Of a stretch of DNA of 64,000 nucleotides, positions 20,767 to 28,952 are shown piece after piece; position 1 is the first letter of the stretch; every line of letters begins with the position of its first letter. The stretch spans positions 62,001 through 126,000 of the forward strand of contig JAAXVL010000007.1 in assembly GCA_013335535.1 (NCBI GenBank), in the 5' to 3' direction. Source of the stretch: Azonexaceae bacterium (GTDB lineage Bacteria; Pseudomonadota; Gammaproteobacteria; Burkholderiales; Rhodocyclaceae). Below the pieces are notes generated by a model. The model worked only from the letters and a program-made list of their open reading frames with translations. It did no database searches and was not told the origin of the DNA. Position numbers and translations under genes: made by a program.

Positions 20767-21428
20767 CGCGCCTTCTCCTGTACGGCCTGCAATTCGGTAC
20801 GCAAGGCAAATTCCGTATAACGCACCGGCACCACGGCCTTGGTCTTGACCGGGGTGGCCGCATCGTCGCGCTTGTCATCGGCCGGATCGAAACCCTTCAT
20901 GTCGAGCGCGGCAAAGCGGCGCCCGGCAAAGGCGGGTTCATCATTGAGCTTGTTGATATAAGTCGGCAGCAATGCCGGATCAAGCAGGCGGCCACGAATT
21001 TCGATTTCCTTGTCGGCAAATCCGAAACCTAGCAACCAGACTCCGCCAACTATCTGTCGCGAAAATCCCTGGAGCAGGCCCGAATAGGCATTTCCCTGCG
21101 TCACGTCACCACGAGCAACAACAGCCAGCACCTCCTGACGCTGCGTAACGGCCAATCGGGCAGCAGTGATCTGTCCATCCAATCCGCTATCGCCCTTGCG
21201 CGCGGCCAGCGACTGACCGAGCGACTGAACCTGTTGCTGAACGGCGGCCAACTGGTTCCTTATTTCCGTTTCCTGGGCCTTGAGACGCGCCGCCTGACTG
21301 ATGCCGAGCACCGCCAGCAAGCTAATCAGCACAAGACCTGCCAGTGCAGCAGCAGCGACCACCGGCAAGGCCAGCCAGTCGAAGCGCGGGCGCAGGGCCG
21401 GCAACAACAGGTTGATCTGCTGGCTCAC
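20763..21428 (-). CDS. PilN-like MSHA assembly platform protein
   Basis: 221 aa from a GTG at 21428, with GGAGG seven bases upstream. N-terminal MSQQINLLLP is the PilN-type conserved cytoplasmic peptide that binds PilM-like proteins. A membrane helix follows (VVAAAALAGLVLISLLAVLG), then a coiled coil and a periplasmic domain. It acts with the PilM-like MshI encoded upstream. In other MSHA loci this gene is called mshI2 or left unnamed. Confidence 0.87.
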   Translation of the reverse strand: MSQQINLLLPALRPRFDWLALPVVAAAALAGLVLISLLAVLGISQAARLKAQETEIRNQLAAVQQQVQSLGQSLAARKGDSGLDGQITAARLAVTQRQEVLAVVARGDVTQGNAYSGLLQGFSRQIVGGVWLLGFGFADKEIEIRGRLLDPALLPTYINKLNDEPAFAGRRFAALDMKGFDPADDKRDDAATPVKTKAVVPVRYTEFALRTELQAVQEKAR

Positions 21429-21471
21429 AGGAGCACCTCCGTGCCACTCATCCTGATATTCGCCCGACAGC

Positions 21472-22398
21472 TCATGCCTCGCTCCTCAGCGCCGCACCGA
21501 TGGCGAGCATGCTGTGCGCCTGACGCTCGGCCGAGCGCAATTCGGGGATCGCAGCGAAATCGGCCACAGCTGCCAGGTCGGCAGCGAGGACCGGCAGATA
21601 CAGATTTTCGACCAGCGCCGCAACCACGCCCGCGCAATCGAACTCAGACGCGACAAGCAAACGTGACACCGAGACAAAGCCGTATTGACGGTCGAAATTA
21701 TCCAGGGTGCGCTGCAACTCCAGCGCAAGCCGCTCGAGCATCTGACGGCGACGTTCTTCGTCGGCCCTGGCCAGATCGTCGGTATCGATTTCAATTCGGC
21801 GCGACAGATAAAGTTCGCCGCGGCAGGTGATGGTCAGCAAACCATCGCCCTGGGTCAGCGCCAGGAAGGCCAGACCGCGATTTTCTTCCTCGAACAGCAC
21901 GGCCACGTTGCGCACGGCCATTTCGGGGACATCGATGGCCTCAAGAGGAATCTTCTTTTCATGGAACAGTGCCATGCGCTCGCCGACAACCGAAGCCGGC
22001 GCCACGACGGCAAAAACGCTGGCCTGACGTCCGCCTTCGGTGGGAATGTCGGCCACGGCAATCGCCGCATCATCGACCGGAAAATCGACCACATCCTTCA
22101 GGCGCCAACGCAGAGCCTGCACCCGTTCGTTCTCGGACACGGCCGGCGCGTCGACCTGCGCCATGCGGTAGTCGCTTTCGCCGAGCAGGATGCTGCAGCG
22201 ATATCGCTTCAGGCCACGGCTTTGCGCAAGACGGGACAAGGCATCAGCTTCACTGCTCTCGATACGAAACGAGTCGCAAAGCTTGATTTCAGGACGTTTA
22301 CCGGGAGCGCGAATGACATGAGCAAGATCAATGCGGTCGCCGTGCCGGACCACCGACATCCACCCCGCTTCGAACTTCACCCCAAAATTCGGCCACAT
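21472..22398 (-). CDS. mshI: MSHA biogenesis protein MshI (PilM-like)
   Basis: 308 aa, without signal or membrane helix, with an actin-like PilM/GspL-cytoplasmic-type fold suggested by the domain-wide pattern (KRYRCSILLGESDYRMAQVD, DNFDRQYGFVSVSRLLVASE). Predicted cytoplasmic ring protein docking to the PilN-like partner. First gene of the mshI-J-K-L-M-N block. A promoter candidate lies directly upstream. 43 bases separate it from the PilN-like gene. Confidence 0.85.
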   Translation of the reverse strand: MWPNFGVKFEAGWMSVVRHGDRIDLAHVIRAPGKRPEIKLCDSFRIESSEADALSRLAQSRGLKRYRCSILLGESDYRMAQVDAPAVSENERVQALRWRLKDVVDFPVDDAAIAVADIPTEGGRQASVFAVVAPASVVGERMALFHEKKIPLEAIDVPEMAVRNVAVLFEEENRGLAFLALTQGDGLLTITCRGELYLSRRIEIDTDDLARADEERRRQMLERLALELQRTLDNFDRQYGFVSVSRLLVASEFDCAGVVAALVENLYLPVLAADLAAVADFAAIPELRSAERQAHSMLAIGAALRSEA

Positions 22399-22591
22399 TG
22401 TCCCGGCACCTTAAGTTTTTTCAGAAGGATATCCAGTAACGCATTATTTTTCAATGGGTTTTTAAATAAACAAAACGCCGGTTTGTTAACCTTCAAAAAA
22501 GGTACAGGCCGCACAAGCCCATTATCGGAATTAACAAAAGTTGGCGGCATAATATGATTTTCCAGAAATTCGCCAAGGAAGGCCATTTGCC
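22399..22591. other. AT-rich divergent control region between mshI and mshQ
   Basis: 193 bases, visibly AT-richer than its surroundings, between leftward mshI and rightward mshQ. Holds the mshI promoter candidate. A TTAAC...GTTAA-type pair (22487-22491 and 22531-22535 region) is present, but no recognisable operator. Confidence 0.5.
22426..22454 (-). promoter_or_regulatory. Sigma-70-like promoter candidate for mshI operon
   Basis: On the minus strand TTGAAA (22449-22454) and TATCCT (22426-22431) are separated by 17 bases. They match the -35 box at five of six and the -10 box at four of six positions. Predicted transcript start is about 20 bases before the mshI ATG. Confidence 0.45.
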
Positions 22592-25500
22592 ATGCGCACA
22601 ACGAATCCCCCTTCCAGCAATCGACCCACAACCTCTCGAACCTTTGCCGCGAAAGCAGGTAGCCTCAACAGAGTACTCCGCCGCTTTCTCCTGTCATGCT
22701 GCTTGCTCTTCACCGGGCATACGATGGCTGCGCTGACCATCAATTCCGTAACGCTCGATGGCAGCTCGAGCATTGCCGTAGCTCCGGGAGGCTCCTCCAT
22801 TCCAGTCACGCTATCTGTCGGCAACGACGCCACCAACAGCTGGAACTCTACTGGCTGGCGGATCAGCACCACCGCTCCGGGAACCCTGACCTGCTACGAC
22901 AATGCCGATCATGTCGGCGCCAATCAAACCTTTTCGGACAGCTTTACGGTCCTTGCCCCGACCACCGCAGGAACCTACAACGCCTATTTTGTCGCATCCA
23001 ACAATTCAACTTGCACCGGGACGACAACGACAGCGACATTGGCCGGCAGCGTCATCGTTGCCGCCCCAGTACTCGCCAAAACCGCCAGCAGTTCGTCGGC
23101 AGTTGTTGGCGATGTCGTCACCTTCAAACTGACCGCGACCAACTCGCTATCCGTTCCGCTCACCAACGTCGTGGTGACCGACACCCTGCCGACTGGCATG
23201 AGCTACACGACGCATGTAGCCACGCTGGGAACTGCCAGCGTTTCCGGGAAAGTCATTACGTGGAGCATTCCATCCATTCCCGCTAACAGCACAGCCCAGC
23301 TGACGCTGGCGGTTTCCCTTTCCCAACAGGGAACACTTACCAATACTGCCACCTCGCCGGGAGCAACAAGTGCCAGCGCGTCGATTCTGGTGCTTGCCAG
23401 CGCAGCAACCCATTTCCGGCTCGATGAAACGGCGGGATCCTGGACCGGCGCAGCCGGCGAAGTGCTGGACAGTGGCGGCACCGGCCTGCAAGGTCGACGC
23501 CTTGCGTCATCAACGCCAACCACCACCAACGTTATTGCCCCCACACCGACAATCGACTCTCAATATGCTGCGGTTAGCGGGAGTTTTTGCAATGCGGGCA
23601 ATTTTGATGGCAAGGCCGTTGTCGAAGTGGCATCCAGTCCGCTCCTCCAATACACGACCAAGCTGTCCGCCACGGCCTGGATTTATCCAACAGCTTATCC
23701 AAGCGGCAGCAGTGATCTATATTCGATCCTGTCAAACGACACTAATTACGAGTTCCACATCAATCCGAGCGGCAAGCTTTACTGGTGGTGGGGCAGTTCC
23801 GATCTCACCTCAAATACAACGATCCCCCGAAATCAATGGACCCACGTTGCAATTACGCTGGACTCTTCCGCTAGCGGTGGTCGGCAACGAATCTATATCA
23901 ACGGCGTTCAGGACACCAGCACGAGAAGCTGGAAAGGCACTCTGGCCACCAACAGCTGTAATTTCTATATCGGCGGCGATGTCACAACGTCAGCGTCATG
24001 CCCAATCATCAGCGCACGGAATTTCCGAGGCAGGATCGACGAGGTCAAACTCTACAATTACGAATTAAGCGCAGCTGAAATCCAGGCCGACATGACGATG
24101 GGGCGAACTTGCTCCGGCGCATTTGACCATATCCGGATTGAACATGACGGTAGCGCATCGGTCTGCACCCCGGAGACAGTGACTGTCAAAGCCTGCCTGG
24201 ATGAAAACTGCTCCACGCTCTACCCTGGAAACGTAACCGTCAATTTGTCACCTACCGGCTGGGTGGGGGGCAATACCTTCACTTTTTCCGGTGGTGTAAC
24301 AACGCGGCAACTGAGCAATGGCACCGCTGGCAATGTCACGCTGGGCAGCACAAGCGCCTCGCCGGTTCCGGCCAATGCAACCCGGTGCTTTAACGGCAGC
24401 ACCGAAACCTGCACACTGACCTTCAACGCCGCATCCTGTAATTTCGATGCCGTTGAAACCGGCGCCAATCCACTAACGCGAATCTACACAAAACTGGCCA
24501 ACACCAGTTTCAATCTCGATGTACTGGCCCTCACTACCAGCAAGGCCGTCAACACAACCTACACCGGCACCGTTGCCGTCGACCTGGTTGATACTTCGAC
24601 AACGAGTTGCCCAAGCGGCAGCGGATTAACTACGGCAACGAACATCACCTTTGCCGCTGCGGACAAGGGACGAAAACCGGTGGCATTCAGTTATGCCAAT
24701 GCGGCCAGGAATGTCCGTGTCCGGATGAAAGTCGGCGCCTCTGCGCCGGCCTGCTCGACGGACAATTTCACGATACGTCCGCAGCAATTTACAGTTTCGT
24801 CCAGTATGACCAACACCGCCCTGAACGGAACACCGAAAGCCGTCGCCGGCACAGCCTTCACGCTGACTGCCAATGCCGGCGTCGGTTCCGGCTACGACGG
24901 GACGCCAACGGTCGACACGACAAAGGTCAACGATCATGCCGGCGCAGCAATCGCAGCGGGAACATTGACCGGGACAATGGCTGCGGGAACCGGCACCTCA
25001 TCGAGTGGCACCGGTTTCAAGTACCTTGATGTCGGCAACATCCAACTAACAACCGATGCGATGGTCGACAATGGCTTTTCCACTGTCGACCAGACATCCG
25101 ACTGCATTGCCGGCAGCACCTCAAATGCCCTATCCGGCGGCAAGTACGGCTGCAATATCGGCAGCGCTGCCTCGGCGCTCTTCGGGCGTTGGTATCCCAG
25201 TCACTATTCGTTCTCCGGAACACTCACCCCCGCCTGCATCGCCGGCAATTTCACCTACATGGGTCAGGACACTCTGGGCGTCGGGCTGACCCTGAAGGCA
25301 CATGCGTCCACAGGCTCGCCAGCCACAGCAAGCGACCCGGTAACCAGTCGCTACACTTCTGGCTACACCAATCTGGCGGCGGTGACGCTGAGTGGTGACA
25401 ACGGGGGCAACGCAGTTGCGGCGAGCCGCCTGAGCACGCCGGCCTTCCCGACGATGCCCAACACGGCATTGTGGGCGGCCGGACTTTTCCGCATCACCGA

Positions 25501-26086
25501 CACTTTTTCGTTCTCGCGACTGGCGGCGCCCGATGGCTCCTACGAAGCCTTCAAGCTTGTCGCTTCGCTGACCGACCCGGACGGTTCATCGCTGATCGGA
25601 ACCAGCACGCAAAAAGAAACCAACACGACGCGCATTCGCTATGGGCGCCTGGCTATCGGCAATGCCTACGGTTCGGAACTGCTCGATCTGCCCATTCCTT
25701 TCGAAGCCCAATACTGGTCAAGCAATGGCTATTACGTCACCAACCGCGATGACAGCTGTACCAGCTTCAACACATCCAGCCTGATGATGTCGGGCTTTAC
25801 CCAGAATCTCGCCGCGTGCGAAACGCAGATTTCGCCGACAGGAACGCAAACGCTGGTTGGCGGAAAATTACCGCTGAAACTGACGAAACCCGGCGCAGGC
25901 AATCAGGGCAGCGTGCTACTGGCACTCAACATCGGCAGCACTGCATCCGGTTCAACCTGCGTCTCGGCTACCTCCTCGGCGGCCAGCGCTGCCAACATGC
26001 CATGGTTCGGTAGCGCCAATCCTTCCGGACGCGCCAAATTCGGCATCGCCAAATCGCCGTACATCTATTTTCGGGAGAGCTTTTAA
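22592..26086 (+). CDS. mshQ: MSHA biogenesis protein MshQ with LamG domain
   Basis: 1164 aa secreted protein. AAGGAAGG lies nine bases before the ATG; the signal peptide has a long basic N-region and ends near HTMAALT. Domains: an Ig-like start (about 48-130), a DUF11-type repeat (about 135-255, LPTGMSYTTHVATLGTA), a LamG/concanavalin-like lectin domain (about 275-500, with HVAITLDSSASGGRQRIYIN) and a large DUF6701-like C-terminal region rich in Cys pairs. Probably pilus-associated adhesin or surface protein. It is on the strand opposite to all other msh genes here, and its base composition is somewhat AT-richer than the pilus machinery. Confidence 0.9.
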   Translation: MRTTNPPSSNRPTTSRTFAAKAGSLNRVLRRFLLSCCLLFTGHTMAALTINSVTLDGSSSIAVAPGGSSIPVTLSVGNDATNSWNSTGWRISTTAPGTLTCYDNADHVGANQTFSDSFTVLAPTTAGTYNAYFVASNNSTCTGTTTTATLAGSVIVAAPVLAKTASSSSAVVGDVVTFKLTATNSLSVPLTNVVVTDTLPTGMSYTTHVATLGTASVSGKVITWSIPSIPANSTAQLTLAVSLSQQGTLTNTATSPGATSASASILVLASAATHFRLDETAGSWTGAAGEVLDSGGTGLQGRRLASSTPTTTNVIAPTPTIDSQYAAVSGSFCNAGNFDGKAVVEVASSPLLQYTTKLSATAWIYPTAYPSGSSDLYSILSNDTNYEFHINPSGKLYWWWGSSDLTSNTTIPRNQWTHVAITLDSSASGGRQRIYINGVQDTSTRSWKGTLATNSCNFYIGGDVTTSASCPIISARNFRGRIDEVKLYNYELSAAEIQADMTMGRTCSGAFDHIRIEHDGSASVCTPETVTVKACLDENCSTLYPGNVTVNLSPTGWVGGNTFTFSGGVTTRQLSNGTAGNVTLGSTSASPVPANATRCFNGSTETCTLTFNAASCNFDAVETGANPLTRIYTKLANTSFNLDVLALTTSKAVNTTYTGTVAVDLVDTSTTSCPSGSGLTTATNITFAAADKGRKPVAFSYANAARNVRVRMKVGASAPACSTDNFTIRPQQFTVSSSMTNTALNGTPKAVAGTAFTLTANAGVGSGYDGTPTVDTTKVNDHAGAAIAAGTLTGTMAAGTGTSSSGTGFKYLDVGNIQLTTDAMVDNGFSTVDQTSDCIAGSTSNALSGGKYGCNIGSAASALFGRWYPSHYSFSGTLTPACIAGNFTYMGQDTLGVGLTLKAHASTGSPATASDPVTSRYTSGYTNLAAVTLSGDNGGNAVAASRLSTPAFPTMPNTALWAAGLFRITDTFSFSRLAAPDGSYEAFKLVASLTDPDGSSLIGTSTQKETNTTRIRYGRLAIGNAYGSELLDLPIPFEAQYWSSNGYYVTNRDDSCTSFNTSSLMMSGFTQNLAACETQISPTGTQTLVGGKLPLKLTKPGAGNQGSVLLALNIGSTASGSTCVSATSSAASAANMPWFGSANPSGRAKFGIAKSPYIYFRESF

Positions 26087-26124
26087 GGGATTACGCTGAC
26101 AGAGACTGAGCCAGATCTGGCCTG

Positions 26125-26613
26125 TCAGCAATCGAACGGCGCCACGGTAATCGCCGCATCGCGGCACCGCTCGACCGTCACCTGGACCTGCCGCTCGATT
26201 CCGGGCACTTTGACGCCATTCGCCGTGGCCAGCGACGTTATCCGATAAATGCGCAGCTGCCGGGTACCTTCAGTGGCATCCCAGCTCTGACAAGAAACTG
26301 TCACTGCGTGCCCAGGAATAGGCGGCGTGCCATTAGCGCAAGCAGGTAGTGCCGCGCTCTGGGCGTTTGGATCAAGTTGAAACAGACCCCACTCCGCGCC
26401 AGCTCGTGCCGCCTGATAAGCCCGCGCACCGCCAATGTCTGCCGCCTGCGTTATATGAGCGGTCGACACGACGTTGGCAATGACAGCCGCCAGGACTGAC
26501 ATCAGCAACAACAGGAAGATGCCGGTGATGATCGAGACGCCGCGCTGGCGTCGCCGAGGCAAAACGCCGGATTTCCACGGTCGACCGGAAAAATGGGCCA
26601 AATTTGAAATCAT
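26125..26613 (-). CDS. mshP: MSHA biogenesis protein MshP
   Basis: 162 aa if started at ATG 26613, which overlaps the mshO stop (ATGA). Hydrophobic helix GVSIITGIFLLLLMSVLAAV about residues 25-44, then a short periplasmic domain with Cys pairs. Like other MshP proteins it has a pilin-like N-terminus (RQRG then VSIIT). Residues 2-13 are encoded by a dispersed repeat; an internal TTG (Leu18) would give a repeat-free MPRRRQRGVSII start, so the true start needs experiment. Minor pilin-like or assembly protein. Confidence 0.82.
   Translation of the reverse strand: MISNLAHFSGRPWKSGVLPRRRQRGVSIITGIFLLLLMSVLAAVIANVVSTAHITQAADIGGARAYQAARAGAEWGLFQLDPNAQSAALPACANGTPPIPGHAVTVSCQSWDATEGTRQLRIYRITSLATANGVKVPGIERQVQVTVERCRDAAITVAPFDC
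26575..26612 (-). repeat. Dispersed element copy G, inside mshP N-terminal codons
   Basis: Reverse complement: TTTCAAATTTGGCCCATTT then TTCCGGTCGACCGTGG. One core change (TTGACC to TCGACC). Lies within the first codons of mshP at the mshO/mshP junction. Confidence 0.82.
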
Positions 26614-27437
26614 GGCGTATTCATCACATCGACCTGATGCAGCAGTTCGACCGACTCGCCGTCGCGGGTTAGCGTCAGGCGCAAGACAACCAGCCCATTA
26701 CGCTGCAGAATCGCCGGCGTGTAATTGAAGGCGCAGGTTGCCCCGACATTGTCCGCCATGACCGCCGCGGTGCCGCCAAGCGTGGCGGTATTGGGCGGCC
26801 AGGCGTGGCCAAAGTCGAATCCCGAGCGCCGAATGAGCTGGCCAGTGGCAACGCTGCATTCATAGATCACCGGGGTACCGACAATCTGAAAACGACTTTG
26901 CGGTGAGGCCAGAGGAAACTGCGTACCGGCCGGGTCAAAGGTAATGTTGTTGAGGCCGACGCCGGCCGTCGCCGCCCGTCGGCTAGTGCCTTCATAAACA
27001 TCCGAGCCGGGCTGACCAAGATTGAAAATAACCAGTTGGTCGCCGGCCAGAATGGTTACGGACGGCCCGAGGACATCGAAAGTGCTGTCGGTGCTGCTGG
27101 CGAAATTCAGAAGATCGCCGCCGCCACTGGAATTCAGCTCCACACGATAGCGCCCGGCATCGTGAATCGGCACGAACTCGAGAAAGTTGCCGGAGAGTCG
27201 CACGCTATTGGGCAGCGCCGCCTGCAATTCGCGGGCGATCCGGCGCAACGTGGTATCGGCAGCATCGGACAATTGCGCACGATTGTTCACATCGATGTAG
27301 GCCTCGACCTGCCCGCGCCCGAACATGGCCACCATCGACACGACGATCCCGGTGATGACAATCGAAATGATCATCTCGACCAGCGTGAATCCACGGTCAA
27401 CCGGAAAAAACGGCCGAAAATCAAATGCGCGGCGCAT
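26610..27437 (-). CDS. mshO: MSHA minor prepilin MshO
   Basis: 275 aa type IV prepilin-like protein. Prepilin peptidase site: FFPVDRG then FTLVEMIISIVI, with Gly16 at -1, Phe17 at +1 and Glu21 at +5. The whole leader from Phe5 to Gly16 is encoded by a dispersed repeat copy, and the ATG at 27437 is the only usable start. It overlaps the mshD end by 17 bases. The C-terminal region resembles PilW/MshO (DVYEGTSRRA, ATCAFNYTPAILQRNGLV). Predicted tip or priming minor pilin. Confidence 0.9.
   Translation of the reverse strand: MRRAFDFRPFFPVDRGFTLVEMIISIVITGIVVSMVAMFGRGQVEAYIDVNNRAQLSDAADTTLRRIARELQAALPNSVRLSGNFLEFVPIHDAGRYRVELNSSGGGDLLNFASSTDSTFDVLGPSVTILAGDQLVIFNLGQPGSDVYEGTSRRAATAGVGLNNITFDPAGTQFPLASPQSRFQIVGTPVIYECSVATGQLIRRSGFDFGHAWPPNTATLGGTAAVMADNVGATCAFNYTPAILQRNGLVVLRLTLTRDGESVELLHQVDVMNTP
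27391..27427 (-). repeat. Dispersed element copy H, encoding the MshO leader peptide
   Basis: Reverse complement: TTTGATTTTCGGCCGTTTTT then TCCGGTTGACCGTGG. Read in frame it gives FDFRPFFPVDRG, including the Gly at the prepilin cleavage site. Also covers the mshD stop codon. Confidence 0.9.
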
Positions 27438-27981
27438 AGCGAAAACGGTAGCCGGTCAGTGAAAAGGTTTCAGTGCCACGCGTCACGGTGACCGTGACAC
27501 TCAGTGCAGCTGTGTTATCAGCCAGGCCCAGAGCAGTTCCGGCAGGCGCAACAGCAACGCTGGCGGTATAGCCCACCATCGCGTTGCTACCCGAGGGGTC
27601 ATCAATATTGGACCAGGATTGGCCGCCGTAGTCAGACACGTTGTCGAAAGGCGAAGCAGGCGCAACGCCGAAACGCGTCTCGACACCACTGAATGACACC
27701 GTGGTGTTGGTGTTCTGCGGACTGGCGCAAGCAGCGTAAGACTGCGCCATCGACGCCACCGGATCATCCGGATCGCACCAGGTAAACGGCTGGTGCATGA
27801 CCTCATTGAGCAGTGACTCGGTAATAGCGACCAGTTGCTTGGTGCGCATCGGATCGGCACTGGCCCGGATGGCCGGATTCATGACCGAGACGAGACCGAT
27901 CACGCCAACGCTGACAATGACGATGAACATGATCTGCTCGATCAGCGTGATGCCGCGCTGCAGGGAGGGCCTAATGGACAT
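27421..27981 (-). CDS. mshD: MSHA minor prepilin MshD
   Basis: 186 aa. Class III-type leader MSIRPSLQRG cleaved before ITLIEQIMFIVIVSVGVIG (Glu at +5). The segment MHQPFTWCDPDDPVASM, followed by a Ser/Thr-rich beta domain, is typical of MshD/PilV. Overlaps mshC upstream by 11 bases and mshO downstream. Predicted minor pilin. Confidence 0.9.
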   Translation of the reverse strand: MSIRPSLQRGITLIEQIMFIVIVSVGVIGLVSVMNPAIRASADPMRTKQLVAITESLLNEVMHQPFTWCDPDDPVASMAQSYAACASPQNTNTTVSFSGVETRFGVAPASPFDNVSDYGGQSWSNIDDPSGSNAMVGYTASVAVAPAGTALGLADNTAALSVTVTVTRGTETFSLTGYRFRYAPRI

Positions 27982-28510
27982 AGCCCGTTTCTGCCTCGAC
28001 GGCGATCGCCAGCGCCGCCGGCAAGCCAGTCACACTGATCGCCGCCCCGCTGGCCGGCCGCCCGCCCGCATCGAAAATCACATCGGCCGGCAGTGCAACA
28101 AAACTGACTCCGCCCGACGCCGTAACGACTAGAGGATTGCCATCCGGCCCGGTCAACGCAGCACCGGCCGCGCAATTGACCGCGCCGTTGTTGTTCGACA
28201 TCCGGAACGCGACACTGGCCGGCGGCGAAGAAAAACTGGCACACACCGTCCGCCGGGCAGCGATGGCCGATTTTTGCGCATAGCGCAGGCCTGCGACGAC
28301 ACGGTCACGAAAACCGCGCTCGTCGAAACCGGAACGTCCGTTCCACTTCGGCAAAATCGTCACAGCCATAATGCCGATAATCACCATCGTCACGATGAGC
28401 TCAATCAGGGTAAAACCACGAGCTCCACCGGCAGAAGGAAAGAACCCGCCTGATGGCGGGTTCTTTTGCCAACTGCAACTAGCAGCAAAAATGGACTTAG
28501 TTGCCGGCAC
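27971..28510 (-). CDS. mshC: MSHA minor prepilin MshC (GspH/FimT-like)
   Basis: 179 aa. Prepilin site ARG then FTLIELIVTMVIIGIMAV. The only in-frame start before this site is a GTG at 28510, inside the last codons of mshA. It gives an unusually long 31-residue leader (MPATKSIFAASCSWQKN...), part of which is encoded by a 12-bp hairpin. The rest resembles GspH/FimT-type minor pilins (GFRDRVVAGLRYAQKSAIAAR). The start is uncertain because of the hairpin and the long leader. Confidence 0.85.
   Translation of the reverse strand: MPATKSIFAASCSWQKNPPSGGFFPSAGGARGFTLIELIVTMVIIGIMAVTILPKWNGRSGFDERGFRDRVVAGLRYAQKSAIAARRTVCASFSSPPASVAFRMSNNNGAVNCAAGAALTGPDGNPLVVTASGGVSFVALPADVIFDAGGRPASGAAISVTGLPAALAIAVEAETGYVH
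28439..28466 (-). terminator. Hairpin/attenuator between mshA and mshC
   Basis: Perfect 12-bp stem AAAGAACCCGCC / GGCGGGTTCTTT with a four-base loop, 31 bases after the mshA stop and inside the predicted mshC leader codons. The U-rich descending arm makes a partial terminator plausible, which would keep pilin mRNA in excess over the downstream minor-pilin mRNA. Confidence 0.6.
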
Positions 28511-28928
28511 CGACTGCTGAAAACGTTGCTGTGTAGAAAGTGCTCGCGCTCGCCGCGGTAAGTTTGCGGATTTCGCAGCTAACCGAATTTCCGTTTGTGG
28601 TGACAGCTGTGTTGGCAGCCAGATAATAAGCCGTCGCGCTAGCTGCCGTACCCAAGGTCAGCGATGGAATCAGCAATGTACCCACTGTTGCACAGTCGGC
28701 AACCTTGACACACTTATTGGTAGTAACCACCTGATTCGTCGCTGCACAACCACCGTAATTGATTGAAGACGCAGAGCCCAAGCCTCCAGCTACGCCTTGA
28801 ATGGCTGCTGTTTCCGCATCAGAGCGCAAATCGACAAATTTCGGCAACGCCGTCGCCGCCAGAATGCCGAGAATAACGATCACGACCACCAGTTCAATCA
28901 GGGTAAAACCTTTTTGCATCGCTTTCAT
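28497..28928 (-). CDS. mshA: MSHA-type pilin, mshA position (probable major pilin)
   Basis: 143 aa from ATG 28928, which has AGGAG seven bases upstream (a TTG two codons earlier is less likely). Very short leader MKAMQKG, then FTLIELVVVIVILGILAATALPK with Glu at +5. The mature part is short with two Cys pairs (GGCAATNQ, NKCVKVADC), as in MshA. Followed by a terminator-like hairpin, as expected for an abundantly expressed pilin. Confidence 0.9.
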   Translation of the reverse strand: MKAMQKGFTLIELVVVIVILGILAATALPKFVDLRSDAETAAIQGVAGGLGSASSINYGGCAATNQVVTTNKCVKVADCATVGTLLIPSLTLGTAASATAYYLAANTAVTTNGNSVSCEIRKLTAASASTFYTATFSAVGAGN

Positions 28929-28952
28929 GTCCAACTCCTAAAAATTAAAAAA

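Noticed and set aside
21425..21475. 16-codon frame bridging mshI and the PilN-like gene with ATGA/GTGA overlaps
   Set aside because: The PilN-like gene has its own GGAGG site inside it, so no coupler is needed; too short to support as a gene.
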